Shown: positions 7,339-15,136, counted from the first letter of the stretch. The stretch is DNA of 28,352 nt from Clostridia bacterium (GCA_017620115.1 JAFZRB010000299.1:1-28352), one strand, 5' to 3'. A program made the numbers and translations. The notes: generated from the sequence alone by a model not told the origin.

Positions 7339-8610
7339 ATGACCCCTGCGGTAACTGCGTTAATCATTTTCATCATCTTTGTTGTGGTTTGCGTTTGGGA
7401 TAAACTTCCCATGGCGACGACAGCCATCGCCGCGTGCGCGCTGATGGTCATTTGCGGCGCCAGCAATTTCAGCACGGCTTTCGGCCAGTACGCGGCGTCT
7501 TCGATGGTGCTGCTTCTGGGCATCATGGTGGTCGGCGCCGGCATGACCGAGAGCGGCGTGGCTCAGGCAATCGCCGGCATCGTGACCAGGTATTCCAGGA
7601 GCGACGAGCGCAAGATCATCGCCATTGCCTACATTATTTCCTACGCGCTGTCCGCGTTTATGGCCACGTCTTCCGTTCTGGCCATGTTTATGGCGATCCT
7701 GTTCGGCATGAACACGAAGGACGGCAAGATCAACCACCGCAACCTGATCATGCCCATTCTGGTTTCTTCGATCTTCGGCGGCATTTCCACGCTGGTCGGT
7801 TCCACCCAGCAGGTTTTTGCCAACGGCCTGATCGAGCCGCTGGGCTATCAGTTCAAGGTGTTTGATTTCCTGCCTACCGGCCTGATCCTTGGCGTGATTG
7901 GCTTCGTCTACTGCGTGTTCTTCGGTTACAGGCGCGGCAGGAAGATCTGGGGCGACCGGGAAGACGACGGAAGCGTTGAAATGGCGACCGTAGAAAACAA
8001 GCCGGTTGACAAGCGCAAGTTCTATACCATGATCGGCATCATGATCTTTATGGTCGTGGGCTTTGTGACTGAATTCATCTCCGCGGCCATGACCGCGACC
8101 GTTGCCGGCGTGCTGTGCATCATCACCGGCTGTGTGAGCCAGAAAAAGGCTATCACTTCCATCAACTGGAACGTGCTGGGCCGTTTGGGCGGCGTGTTGG
8201 GCCTGTCCAAGGTGCTGACTGCCGCCGGAACGATCGACCTGATGTCCGGCTGGGTGCAGAGCATTGTGGGCACAAGCATGTCCCCGTGGATTCTGTTCGC
8301 GGTCTGCGTGCTGCTGGCGCAGCTCCTGTCGATGGTTCTTTTCAACTCCACCGCCATACTTCTGGTGCTGTCCTTTGTGCTGACGCTGGCTGAGCCCATG
8401 GGGCTGAATCCCGTGGCGTTCGCGTTTGGCATTACGATGGGCGCCAGCGTCGTGTTCTCATCTCCTCTGGCCGGCACGTCCAACCAGATGACCATGGCCG
8501 CCGGATACAAGTTCAAAGACTTCATCCGCTACGGCCTGCCCATTGACATTGCCGGTTATCTTGTGCTGATCATCTTCGTGCCCATGTTCTTCCCATTGAC
8601 GCTGGGATAA
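7339..8610 (+). CDS. SLC13/DASS-type anion permease
   Basis: 423 residues, strongly hydrophobic, about ten to twelve membrane helices in two halves. Each half has a family-like re-entrant signature: GGISTLVGST in the first half and SSPLAGTSNQMTMAAGYKFKDF near the end. The last matches the ATPxGTxxN...GGYxFxDF pattern of divalent-anion:Na+ symporters. A hydrophilic loop (about residues 200-230, RRGRKIWGDREDDGS...) separates the halves. Members import dicarboxylates, citrate, sulfate or similar anions; the pores here read STQQ and TSNQ rather than TPPN, so the substrate may differ. It follows the alpha subunit by 50 bases with GAGGA before ATG 7339 and closes the cassette; a strong hairpin follows. 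It most likely imports the substrate degraded by the seven upstream genes. Confidence 0.82.
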   Translation: MTPAVTALIIFIIFVVVCVWDKLPMATTAIAACALMVICGASNFSTAFGQYAASSMVLLLGIMVVGAGMTESGVAQAIAGIVTRYSRSDERKIIAIAYIISYALSAFMATSSVLAMFMAILFGMNTKDGKINHRNLIMPILVSSIFGGISTLVGSTQQVFANGLIEPLGYQFKVFDFLPTGLILGVIGFVYCVFFGYRRGRKIWGDREDDGSVEMATVENKPVDKRKFYTMIGIMIFMVVGFVTEFISAAMTATVAGVLCIITGCVSQKKAITSINWNVLGRLGGVLGLSKVLTAAGTIDLMSGWVQSIVGTSMSPWILFAVCVLLAQLLSMVLFNSTAILLVLSFVLTLAEPMGLNPVAFAFGITMGASVVFSSPLAGTSNQMTMAAGYKFKDFIRYGLPIDIAGYLVLIIFVPMFFPLTLG

Positions 8611-8651
8611 AGAGACTGACGCTGAGGCTCATTTTCATCAATTCTAAACCA

Positions 8652-8680
8652 GCCCCATGCCGGCATGACCGGCATGGGGC
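8652..8680. terminator. Hairpin between convergent genes
   Basis: GCCCCATGCCGG (8652-8663) pairs perfectly with CCGGCATGGGGC (8669-8680): a 12-bp stem with loop CATGA. It lies between the permease stop (8610) and the DUF4250 stop (8728, opposite strand), so it can end both transcripts. Neither side has a long T tract, so release may be only partial or need help. Confidence 0.6.
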
Positions 8681-8727
8681 CTGGCGTAAAAACCGGGAGC
8701 CGCGCCTCGATGAAGCGCGCCGGGGAT

Positions 8728-8907
8728 TCATCCCCTCACGAACTGATTGCGGTTTGCGTCGTAACGCCAGCCGGCTGCGGCGAGGCGCGCGGTCAGAGCC
8801 GCTTCGTCCTCGTCCAGCGAGGCGCACAGGTCGGAAAGGCTGCCATACTCGTCGCGCAGCTTCATGTTGACATAGCTCAGGAGAATGTTTGGATCGCCGG
8901 GCAGCAT
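8728..8907 (-). CDS. DUF4250 domain protein
   Basis: A 59-residue protein of the small DUF4250 family, typical of Clostridia and of unknown function. The family pattern LPxDPNxLLSxxNxKLRDEYxSLxDLC is seen as LPGDPNILLSYVNMKLRDEY at residues 2-21, ending in WRYDANRNQFV, also family-like. An in-frame ATG lies at 8931, but I chose ATG 8905-8907. AAGGAGGT (8915-8922) stands 7 bases before it, and the conserved domain begins right after it. That RBS overlaps the stop codon of the upstream fucosidase gene, so translation is probably linked. It is the last gene of the BMP-transporter/fucosidase operon. Confidence 0.85.
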   Translation of the reverse strand: MLPGDPNILLSYVNMKLRDEYGSLSDLCASLDEDEAALTARLAAAGWRYDANRNQFVRG

Positions 8908-8914
8908 GCGCGTG

Positions 8915-8922
8915 ACCTCCTT
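8915..8922 (-). promoter_or_regulatory. Ribosome binding site that fixes the DUF4250 start
   Basis: AAGGAGGT on the minus strand, a near-perfect anti-Shine-Dalgarno match, 7 bases before ATG 8907. It overlaps the TAA (8921-8923) of the GH29 gene. It makes the upstream in-frame ATG at 8931 unlikely, because that start would place the motif inside the coding region. Confidence 0.85.
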
Positions 8923-10210
8923 ATACTTCATAATAAGTCTTCAGGTCGCGCAGCTTCGCGGGTCCGTTGCTCTTCGTCACCTCGACGGTGATGCGCGCCG
9001 TGCGCATGGTGGGGAAGGTGACGATGGCTTTGTGCCCAATCGTCGCGCCGCGATAGAGGCACAGCCGCTGACCGCAGTACGCGGGCAGGCTGGCGTAAAC
9101 GGCGAATGCCTCGACCGCTTCGCCTTCCGAAAGGTCTTCCATGATGACCACCCGGTTTACCAGGGCGGGCTTGCCTGATCCGCCGCCGCGTTCAGGCGCA
9201 AAGCCGGGAATTTGAATTTGCCACGCGCTTTCAGACGTTTGTTCCATCGCGCCGAACGCCTGAATGGGGCTCCCATAGCGCGCCTTCAGCCGCTGTCCGA
9301 ATTCCAGCAGCGCCTTCACATCCGGCTCAGGCAGCAGGCCATGGCGGTTCGGGCCGATATTGACCAGGAAATTCGCGCCGCGGCCTACGCTCATCTCGTA
9401 TATGCCCATGAGCTCGTCGGGCGTCTTGATCGTGTCCTCGTTCAGCTCGCAGTCGAACCACGTGCTGCGCATCTTGAAGTCGCACTCCGCGGGCAGGAAT
9501 TTTGTCGCTTCCAGCTTTTCCTTTTCCGTGGCCAGCTCGGAGAAATCCACCTGTGCCACGGTATACGGGTTCGGCATAGGCGCATAGCCGTCCTCGTTGC
9601 CAACCCAGCGGGTATTGGGATCCCACATGGAGAAAATGAGGATGTCCGGCTGCATGCCGCGAATCGCCTTCACGATGCGATCGCGGTCGTATTCGTGGTT
9701 TTCCGAGCCGCAGCCGTCGAACCACAGGTAGTCGATCTTCCCGTAGCCGGTGAGCAGTTCGCCGATCTGGTTGATGAAGTAGTCGTCGTACTCCTTGTCT
9801 TCCCTGAAGCTGATCCTGCCGCCCCATTGCGCGGGGGAGTAATACAGGCCGACTTTGAGACCGTACCTGCGGCAGGCGTCCACGAATTCGCGCACCACAT
9901 CGCCTTTTCCGTTCTTCCAGGGCGTGTTCGCCACGGAGTAGTCGGTGTATTTCGAGGGCCAGTTGGCGAAGCCGTCGTGGTGCTTGCACACCAGTATGGC
10001 GTAGGTCGCCCCGGCTTCTTTCACGGTGCGGATCCATTGCCCGCAGTCCAGCTGGTCGGGATTGAATTCACTCGCCGGCATGGGGCGGTTGTCCCAGTCC
10101 TTATGACCGAGGAAGAAGCTGCGGATGCCGAAATGAAAAAACGCGCCGAATTCCCAGTCCATGAAGGCGAGCTGCCCGGCGGTGGGTCTGATTTTCGGAT
10201 GATCTGCCAT
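8921..10210 (-). CDS. GH29 alpha-L-fucosidase, intracellular
   Basis: 429 residues, glycoside hydrolase family 29 catalytic barrel, removing terminal alpha-L-fucose from glycans by a retaining mechanism. Family features: GAFFHFGIRSFF near the N-terminus, CKHHDGFANWPSKYTDYSV (the KHHDGF motif), KVGLYYSPAQW, and IDYLWFDGCG, whose Asp is the expected nucleophile; then RGANFLVNIGPNRHGLLP. There is no signal peptide, so it acts in the cytoplasm on imported oligosaccharides. The chain ends soon after a short beta domain, shorter than many GH29 enzymes. ATG 10210 has GAGGTG just upstream. It lies 90 bases after the second permease gene, with a hairpin between, and is the only carbohydrate enzyme in this transporter operon. 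Confidence 0.9.
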   Translation of the reverse strand: MADHPKIRPTAGQLAFMDWEFGAFFHFGIRSFFLGHKDWDNRPMPASEFNPDQLDCGQWIRTVKEAGATYAILVCKHHDGFANWPSKYTDYSVANTPWKNGKGDVVREFVDACRRYGLKVGLYYSPAQWGGRISFREDKEYDDYFINQIGELLTGYGKIDYLWFDGCGSENHEYDRDRIVKAIRGMQPDILIFSMWDPNTRWVGNEDGYAPMPNPYTVAQVDFSELATEKEKLEATKFLPAECDFKMRSTWFDCELNEDTIKTPDELMGIYEMSVGRGANFLVNIGPNRHGLLPEPDVKALLEFGQRLKARYGSPIQAFGAMEQTSESAWQIQIPGFAPERGGGSGKPALVNRVVIMEDLSEGEAVEAFAVYASLPAYCGQRLCLYRGATIGHKAIVTFPTMRTARITVEVTKSNGPAKLRDLKTYYEV

Positions 10211-10240
10211 AAAAACACCTCACAATTCGCTTGATGAAAC

Positions 10241-10275
10241 CGCCCCAGGCCCGGCAGAGCGCAGGGCATGGGGCG
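10241..10275 (-). promoter_or_regulatory. Intergenic hairpin between permease and fucosidase genes
   Basis: CGCCCCA (10241-10247) pairs with TGGGGCG (10269-10275). An inner GCCC (10249-10252) pairs with GGGC (10264-10267) across one mismatch, an 11-bp imperfect stem. No T tract follows on the minus strand (GTTTCATC), so it looks more like an attenuator, RNA-processing or mRNA-stability element than a full terminator. Confidence 0.45.
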
Positions 10276-10300
10276 AATTTGTATGGTAATCTGCGGCGCG

Positions 10301-11260
10301 TCAGCGGCTGCCCTTATCGTAGGGAACGCCGCTCGCGCGCGGGGCCTGCGACTTGCGGCTGGTGAAGGCCAGCACGATCAGCGTCGCGATGTAGGGGATC
10401 ATCTTATAGATGTCGCTGGGAATCGGTAGGTCCTTGAGCAACGGCAGGCCGGAATAGCTGGCCGCGATGGTCTTCATCAGGCCGAAGAAGAACGCCGCGA
10501 AGAGGATGCGCAGCGGTTTCCACTGGCCGAAGATCAGCACGGCGAGAGCCAGGAAGCCGTAGCCCGCGACCGTCGCGTTGAAGTTCGTCGAGGTGGGCAC
10601 GACGAACACCAGGCCGCCCAGACCGGCCAGCGCGCCTGAGATCATCACGCCCGCGTAGCGGATCCTGTATACGTTGATGCCCACGCTGTCCGCCGCCTGC
10701 GGATGCTCGCCGCACGAGCGCAGGCGCAGGCCGAAGCGCGTTTTGTAGAGTACGAACGCCGCGACCGCCAGGATGATCAGGCCCAGATAGGTGGTGATGT
10801 AGGTGTTTTTGAACAGCAGGTCGCCCAGCACGGGTATTCTGCTCAACAGCGGCACCTCGCGGATGCGGAAGGTGTTGGTGAAGTTGATCTGCTGAACGCC
10901 GTTTTCCTGCAGCGTGCGCGCCATGTAGATGGCCACGGCCGGGGCGATCATGTTCAGCGCCGTGCCGGAGATGGTCTGGTCGGCGCGCATGTTGATGGCG
11001 GCGTAGGCGTGCAGCAGCGAGAACGCCAGGCCGCTCGCCGCCGCCACCAGGATGGCGAGGATGAGCAGCAGGTTGCCGCTCATGATGTCCTGCATGCGGT
11101 TGATGAAGAAGATGGAGCAGAACGCGCCCATGACCATGATGCCCTCGAGGGCGATGTTCACGACGCCGCTGCGCTCGGAGAACATGCCGCCCAGCGCCAC
11201 GATCAGCAGCGGAATGGAGAACAGCAGCATCTGCTGGAACAGGAAATAAATCGTACTCAT
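10301..11260 (-). CDS. ABC transporter permease, NupQ/YufQ-like
   Basis: 319 residues, polytopic inner-membrane protein of the BPD_transp_2 type used by BMP-dependent nucleoside importers. The N-terminal QMLLFSIPLLIVALGGMFSE and the adjoining RSGVVNIALEGIMVMGAF are characteristic, followed by repeated hydrophobic segments; the conserved cytoplasmic loop includes RFGLRLRSCGEHPQAADSVG. It overlaps the upstream permease gene by 4 bases (11257-11260), so both halves of the channel are made together. The family in Bacillus subtilis (NupNOPQ) imports guanosine and other nucleosides; the actual substrate here is not certain, because a fucosidase follows in the same operon. Confidence 0.88.
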   Translation of the reverse strand: MSTIYFLFQQMLLFSIPLLIVALGGMFSERSGVVNIALEGIMVMGAFCSIFFINRMQDIMSGNLLLILAILVAAASGLAFSLLHAYAAINMRADQTISGTALNMIAPAVAIYMARTLQENGVQQINFTNTFRIREVPLLSRIPVLGDLLFKNTYITTYLGLIILAVAAFVLYKTRFGLRLRSCGEHPQAADSVGINVYRIRYAGVMISGALAGLGGLVFVVPTSTNFNATVAGYGFLALAVLIFGQWKPLRILFAAFFFGLMKTIAASYSGLPLLKDLPIPSDIYKMIPYIATLIVLAFTSRKSQAPRASGVPYDKGSR

Positions 11261-12402
11261 CGCTCATTCCCCTTTCCCTGCGCAGCCTTCGCTTCGCGGC
11301 GGCGGTTCACGGCCGCGATCACGTTTTTCACGATCAGGCTGAACGCGGCGAAGTAAATGATCGCGCCGATGATGATATCGATGATCTCAGGCATGTAGTT
11401 GAGCTTCTGCAGGTAGTAGCCGCCGCGCTCGATGTGCGCGATGAATATGCCCGAGAAAATGATGCCGATGGGGTTCGACAAGCCCAGCAGCGCCACGGGA
11501 ATGCCGTTGAAGCCCTGCGGCGAGAGCACCTCGATGACGTCGATGTGCAGTCCGTCCGAGCGGGCCAGATACATGACCGCGCCGGCCGCGCCGCTCAGCA
11601 TGCCCGCGATGACCATGCTCAGGAGCACGGAGCGCTTTTCGTTGATGCCGGCGTAGCGGCTGGCCTCGCGGTTGTAGCCGCACGCCTTGAGCTCGTAGCC
11701 GAAGGTGGTCTTGTTGAGCAGTACATAGATCACGACGGCCGCGATCACCGCGATGTAGAAGCCCACGTTCACGCTCGAGGGCCGCAGAAGATTGCCGAGC
11801 TTCTCATAGAACACCTTGTCCAGCCCGCCGAAGGGGAGGGCTGCGGTGGCGGGCACGTTCACGGTCTGGTTCTTCAGCTTGTCGTAGATGTTGCTGATCT
11901 TGATGAGGTAATTCACGCCGTACATGCCGATGTAGTTCATCATGATGCAGGCGATGACCTCGTTCACGCCCAGCAGCGACTTGAAAAAGCCGGGCACAGC
12001 GCCCCACAGGCCGCCCACGATGACCGCCGCAAGGATAGGCACGATCCAGTGCAGCGGGCCGGGCAGCCATTCGCAGTTGACCGCCGTCCAGATGGCGGCG
12101 AAGGCGCCGGTGATCAGCTGGCCGCTGGCGCCGATGTTGAACAGGCCCGTTTTGAAGGCGAAGCCGACCGACAGGCCGGTGAGGATGAGCGGCGTGGCGT
12201 AGTAAAGCGTCTGGCCGATGCCCTTCGAGCCGCCGTTGATGCCGCCCAGCAGGATGACCTTCAGGCCCTGCACGGCCTGCGCGGGATTGCTGATGAGCAG
12301 GATGATGAAGCCGAACAGCAGTCCCACGATGATGGCGATCAGCGAGGGCAGGACGCTCTGAACGACGCCGCCCAGGCCGGAACCTTTTGTCTTCTTCATC
12401 AT
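11257..12402 (-). CDS. ABC transporter permease, NupP/YufP-like
   Basis: 381 residues, the second, longer permease of a BMP-type importer. Seen: an N-terminal membrane helix (about 20-40), the segment LTGLSVGFAFKTGLFNIGAS (family hallmark of this permease class), and the loop TTFGYELKACGYNREASRYAG, which is the likely contact for the ATPase. The start codon has GAGGAGG upstream, and its ATG overlaps the ATPase stop codon in an ATGA (12399-12402). Its own stop overlaps the next permease start in the same way, so the three genes are translationally coupled. Confidence 0.88.
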   Translation of the reverse strand: MMKKTKGSGLGGVVQSVLPSLIAIIVGLLFGFIILLISNPAQAVQGLKVILLGGINGGSKGIGQTLYYATPLILTGLSVGFAFKTGLFNIGASGQLITGAFAAIWTAVNCEWLPGPLHWIVPILAAVIVGGLWGAVPGFFKSLLGVNEVIACIMMNYIGMYGVNYLIKISNIYDKLKNQTVNVPATAALPFGGLDKVFYEKLGNLLRPSSVNVGFYIAVIAAVVIYVLLNKTTFGYELKACGYNREASRYAGINEKRSVLLSMVIAGMLSGAAGAVMYLARSDGLHIDVIEVLSPQGFNGIPVALLGLSNPIGIIFSGIFIAHIERGGYYLQKLNYMPEIIDIIIGAIIYFAAFSLIVKNVIAAVNRRREAKAAQGKGNER

Positions 12403-13919
12403 GCCTTCCTCCTCTTTGAGCCGGCCATGTAGAGGCCCAGCTCCTGCACGGTAACGTCTTCCGGCCGCACGTCGGCCACGATCTCGCCTTCGAACATCAC
12501 GAGGATGCGGTCGGACAGGTTCATGACCTCGTCCAGCTCCAGCGAGATGAGCAGCACGGCCTTGCCGCTGTCTCGGGCGTCGACCAGCTGCTTATGGATG
12601 TACTCGATGGCGCCCACGTCCAGGCCTCGCGTGGGCTGCACGGCGATGAGCACGTCCGGATTGATGGCGATCTCGCGCGCCACGATGGCCTTCTGCTGGT
12701 TGCCGCCGGACATGCTGCGCGCGATCGTGCGGCCGCCCTGGCCGGAACGGATGTCGAAGCGCTCGATCAGCTGATCGGTCACTTCGTTCATGCGCTGGAA
12801 ATTGCGGAAGCCGTGATTCTGGAAGCCGGGCTTGTGGTAGGACTTGAGCACCATGTTTTCGGCCAGCGTGTAGTCAAGCACCAGGCCGTGGCGGTGGCGG
12901 TCCTCCGGGATATGGCCGAGTCCCATGTCGTTGCGCGCGCGGATGGAAGCGTGGGAGATATCCTGTCCCTTCATGAGGATCTGGCCCTTGTCCTGCTTCA
13001 TGAGGCCGGTCAGCGTGTAAACCAGCTCGCTCTGGCCGTTGCCGTCGATGCCCGCGATGCACACGATCTCGCCCTTGCGCACGTCGAAGGAGACGTCGTT
13101 CACGACGTTTTTGCCGTGCGGACCGCGCATCGTGAGGCCCTTCACGGACAGCGCCACTTCGGTGGGATGGGCGGGATCCTTCTCCACGGCGAAATTCACC
13201 TTGCGCCCCACCATCATCTCAGACATCTCTTCCTTGCTGGTGGAGGCCACGTCGACCGTGCCGATATAGCGGCCCTTGCGCAGCACCGAGCAGCGGTCGG
13301 CGACCGCCTTGATCTCGTTCAGCTTGTGGGTGATGAACAGGATGCTTTTGCCCTCCGCGGTGAGCCCTTTCATGATCTTCATCAGCTCGTCGATCTCCTG
13401 CGGGGTGAGCACGGCGGTGGGCTCGTCGAAGATGAGGATCTCGTTGTCGCGATAGCGCATTTTCAGGATCTCGACGCGCTGCTGCATGCCCACGGTGATG
13501 TCCTCGATCTTCGCGTCGGGATCGACCTTGAGGTGATACCGTTCGGACAGCGCCACCACCTTTTTGCGCGCCTCATCCATGACGAGTCGGCCGCCTTTGA
13601 CGGTCTCAGCGCCCAGGATGATGTTTTCCAGCACCGTGAAGTTGTGAACCAGCTTGAAATGCTGATGCACCATGCCGATGCCCAGGGCGTTCGCGTCGTT
13701 GGGGTCGTTGATCCTGACCTCTTTGCCGTCCTTGCGGATGGAGCCACCGTCCGGCTGATAGAGGCCGAACAGGATGCTCATCAGCGTGGATTTGCCCGCG
13801 CCATTTTCGCCGAGCAGCGCGTGTATCTCGCCGCGCCTCAGCTGGAGCGTGATATCGTCGTTGGCCCGGATGCCCGGGAAGTCCTTGACGATATGCAGCA
13901 TTTCAATGACATAGTCCAT
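12399..13919 (-). CDS. ABC transporter ATPase with two nucleotide-binding domains, NupO/YufO-like
   Basis: 506 residues with two fused ABC domains, as in BMP-type nucleoside and simple-sugar importers. Domain 1: Walker A GENGAGKST (37-45), degenerate signature TVGMQQRVEIL, Walker B ILIFDEPTAVLT. Domain 2: degenerate Walker A AGIDGNGQSEL, intact signature SMSGGNQQKAIVARE, Walker B region LIAVQPTRGLDVGA. Such asymmetry is normal for the family. A TTG six codons upstream is possible, but I chose ATG 13919, ten bases after GAAAGG. It lies 69 bases after the binding-protein gene with a perfect hairpin in between, which should reduce ATPase expression relative to the binding protein. Confidence 0.9.
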   Translation of the reverse strand: MDYVIEMLHIVKDFPGIRANDDITLQLRRGEIHALLGENGAGKSTLMSILFGLYQPDGGSIRKDGKEVRINDPNDANALGIGMVHQHFKLVHNFTVLENIILGAETVKGGRLVMDEARKKVVALSERYHLKVDPDAKIEDITVGMQQRVEILKMRYRDNEILIFDEPTAVLTPQEIDELMKIMKGLTAEGKSILFITHKLNEIKAVADRCSVLRKGRYIGTVDVASTSKEEMSEMMVGRKVNFAVEKDPAHPTEVALSVKGLTMRGPHGKNVVNDVSFDVRKGEIVCIAGIDGNGQSELVYTLTGLMKQDKGQILMKGQDISHASIRARNDMGLGHIPEDRHRHGLVLDYTLAENMVLKSYHKPGFQNHGFRNFQRMNEVTDQLIERFDIRSGQGGRTIARSMSGGNQQKAIVAREIAINPDVLIAVQPTRGLDVGAIEYIHKQLVDARDSGKAVLLISLELDEVMNLSDRILVMFEGEIVADVRPEDVTVQELGLYMAGSKRRKA

Positions 13920-13940
13920 GAATGCACGACCTTTCAAAAT

Positions 13941-13966
13941 GGGCAGGCAGAGGTGTCTGCCTGCCC
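13941..13966 (-). terminator. Hairpin between binding-protein and ATPase genes (attenuator)
   Basis: GGGCAGGCAG (13941-13950) pairs perfectly with CTGCCTGCCC (13957-13966): a 10-bp stem with a 6-base loop. On the minus strand it is followed by ATTTTG, a short T run, then the ATPase RBS. This placement and weak T tract fit partial termination or 3'-end protection, giving an excess of binding protein over ABC subunits. Confidence 0.6.
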
Positions 13967-13988
13967 GTTAATGGGAAATGCGTTCAGA

Positions 13989-15053
13989 TTAGTCAACCAC
14001 GGTGACCTTCACGATCTCGGTGCCCAGCGCGTCGGCGGTGTCGGCGGTGGTGTTGTCCGGGATGGCGATCTCGCCGGCCGCCAGCTTGGCGTACAGCGCG
14101 TCATAGTCTTCCTGGGTGAAGCCTTCCAGCTTGTTGGATTCCATCGGCAGGGCCACGCCCTCGTTGGAGGCGTCCTTGACGGTGGTCACGCCGCCGGGGA
14201 AGCTGCCCTCGTAGTAGGCGGCGATGGTCTGATACACGGAAGCCTTCAGGCCCTTCATGGCGGAGGTGACGACGGTCTCAGACTCGGGGGACTGGTCGAC
14301 GTCGACGCCGATCACGAACTTGCCCTCGGCAGCCTCGGCGGCCGCCATGACGGAGTTGCCGACCGCGCCGCCGCAGCCGAAGATGATCTCGACGCCGTCG
14401 TTGTACCAGGACGCGGCCAGGGCCTGCGCCTCGGGCGTGGCGTCGAAGCCGCCGGTGTAGTGGTAGTTCAGGGTGACTTCAGCCGCGCCGACTTCCTTGG
14501 CGGCGTCCTCAGCGCCCTGCACGAAGCCGTAGCCGTAGCGGATAACCGCGGGCACAGCCATGCCGCCCATGAAGCCCAGCTTGGTGCAGCCGGCCTTCAC
14601 GGCCGCGTAACCGGCCAGATAACCGGCCTGCTGCTCGGCGTAGAGGATGGGGGCGACGTTCTCATTGGTGCGGTACTCGGCATAGTCGCCGCTGTGGGGC
14701 TCGCCGTCGATCAGGATGAACTTCACATCCGGATAGGCGTCCTGCGCGATGAAGATGGGCTCCTCGAACAGGAAGCCGGGGGTCACGACGATCTTGGCGC
14801 CGTTCTCAACGGCCAGGCCGATGGCGTCGAGGTAAGCGTCGGTCGTCTTCTCGGTGGGCTGATAGTACTTGTGCGAAATGCCCTTTTCCTCGGCGTACTG
14901 CACGAGGCCTTCCCAGGCGCCCTGGTTGAAGGACTTGTCGTCGATGGTGCCGATGTCGGTGACGAGCGCCAGCTCGAAGGTGTCGGCCAGAGCGACCGCG
15001 CTCATGCCCAGGACGAGCGCCAGCGCCAGAAGAACGGAAAGCAGCTTCTTCAT
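13989..15053 (-). CDS. BMP-family substrate-binding protein
   Basis: 354 residues of the basic-membrane-protein (BMP/PnrA, Pfam Bmp) family that delivers nucleosides to ABC importers. A signal peptide is clear: MKKLL, a hydrophobic core, and a signal-peptidase-I site after Ala23 (VALA-DTF). The mature part has the family motif DKSFNQGAWEGL (39-50), GAKIVVTPGFLFEEP, AEQQAGYLAGYAA, KLGFMGGMAVPAVIRYGYGF and FVIGVDVDQSP. There is no lipobox cysteine; the nearest cysteines are deep in the mature chain, so it is not a standard lipoprotein. RBS GAAGGGAGA precedes ATG 15053. First gene of the importer operon, with its promoter region at 15106-15136. Confidence 0.9.
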   Translation of the reverse strand: MKKLLSVLLALALVLGMSAVALADTFELALVTDIGTIDDKSFNQGAWEGLVQYAEEKGISHKYYQPTEKTTDAYLDAIGLAVENGAKIVVTPGFLFEEPIFIAQDAYPDVKFILIDGEPHSGDYAEYRTNENVAPILYAEQQAGYLAGYAAVKAGCTKLGFMGGMAVPAVIRYGYGFVQGAEDAAKEVGAAEVTLNYHYTGGFDATPEAQALAASWYNDGVEIIFGCGGAVGNSVMAAAEAAEGKFVIGVDVDQSPESETVVTSAMKGLKASVYQTIAAYYEGSFPGGVTTVKDASNEGVALPMESNKLEGFTQEDYDALYAKLAAGEIAIPDNTTADTADALGTEIVKVTVVD

Positions 15054-15079
15054 GATGGAAAATCTCCCTTCTTAATTAC

Positions 15080-15102
15080 CCTGCCGGTCATATTCCGACA
15101 GG
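15080..15102 (-). promoter_or_regulatory. 5' leader hairpin of the BMP gene
   Basis: On the minus strand CCTGTCGG (15102-15095) pairs with CCGGCAGG (15087-15080), 8 pairs with one G-U and a 7-base loop, just upstream of the ribosome binding site. It would lie at the 5' end of the mRNA and may stabilise it. No known riboswitch core was recognised. Confidence 0.4.
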
Positions 15103-15105
15103 TTT

Positions 15106-15136
15106 TTCACAAATATTATATCAGGTTTTTTGTGAA
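15106..15136 (-). promoter_or_regulatory. BMP operon -10 box framed by an inverted repeat
   Basis: On the minus strand TATAAT (15120-15115) is flanked by a perfect 8-bp inverted repeat, TTCACAAA (15136-15129) and TTTGTGAA (15113-15106). A repressor bound there would cover the -10 box. No good -35 box is seen at 16-18 bases, so the promoter may be activator-dependent or use another element. The initiation point is expected near 15108, leaving a leader of about 55 bases. Confidence 0.5.

Noticed and set aside
15054..15105. Purine riboswitch in the leader of the BMP gene
   Set aside because: The leader is only about 55 bases and holds one simple hairpin; no conserved aptamer loops were seen.
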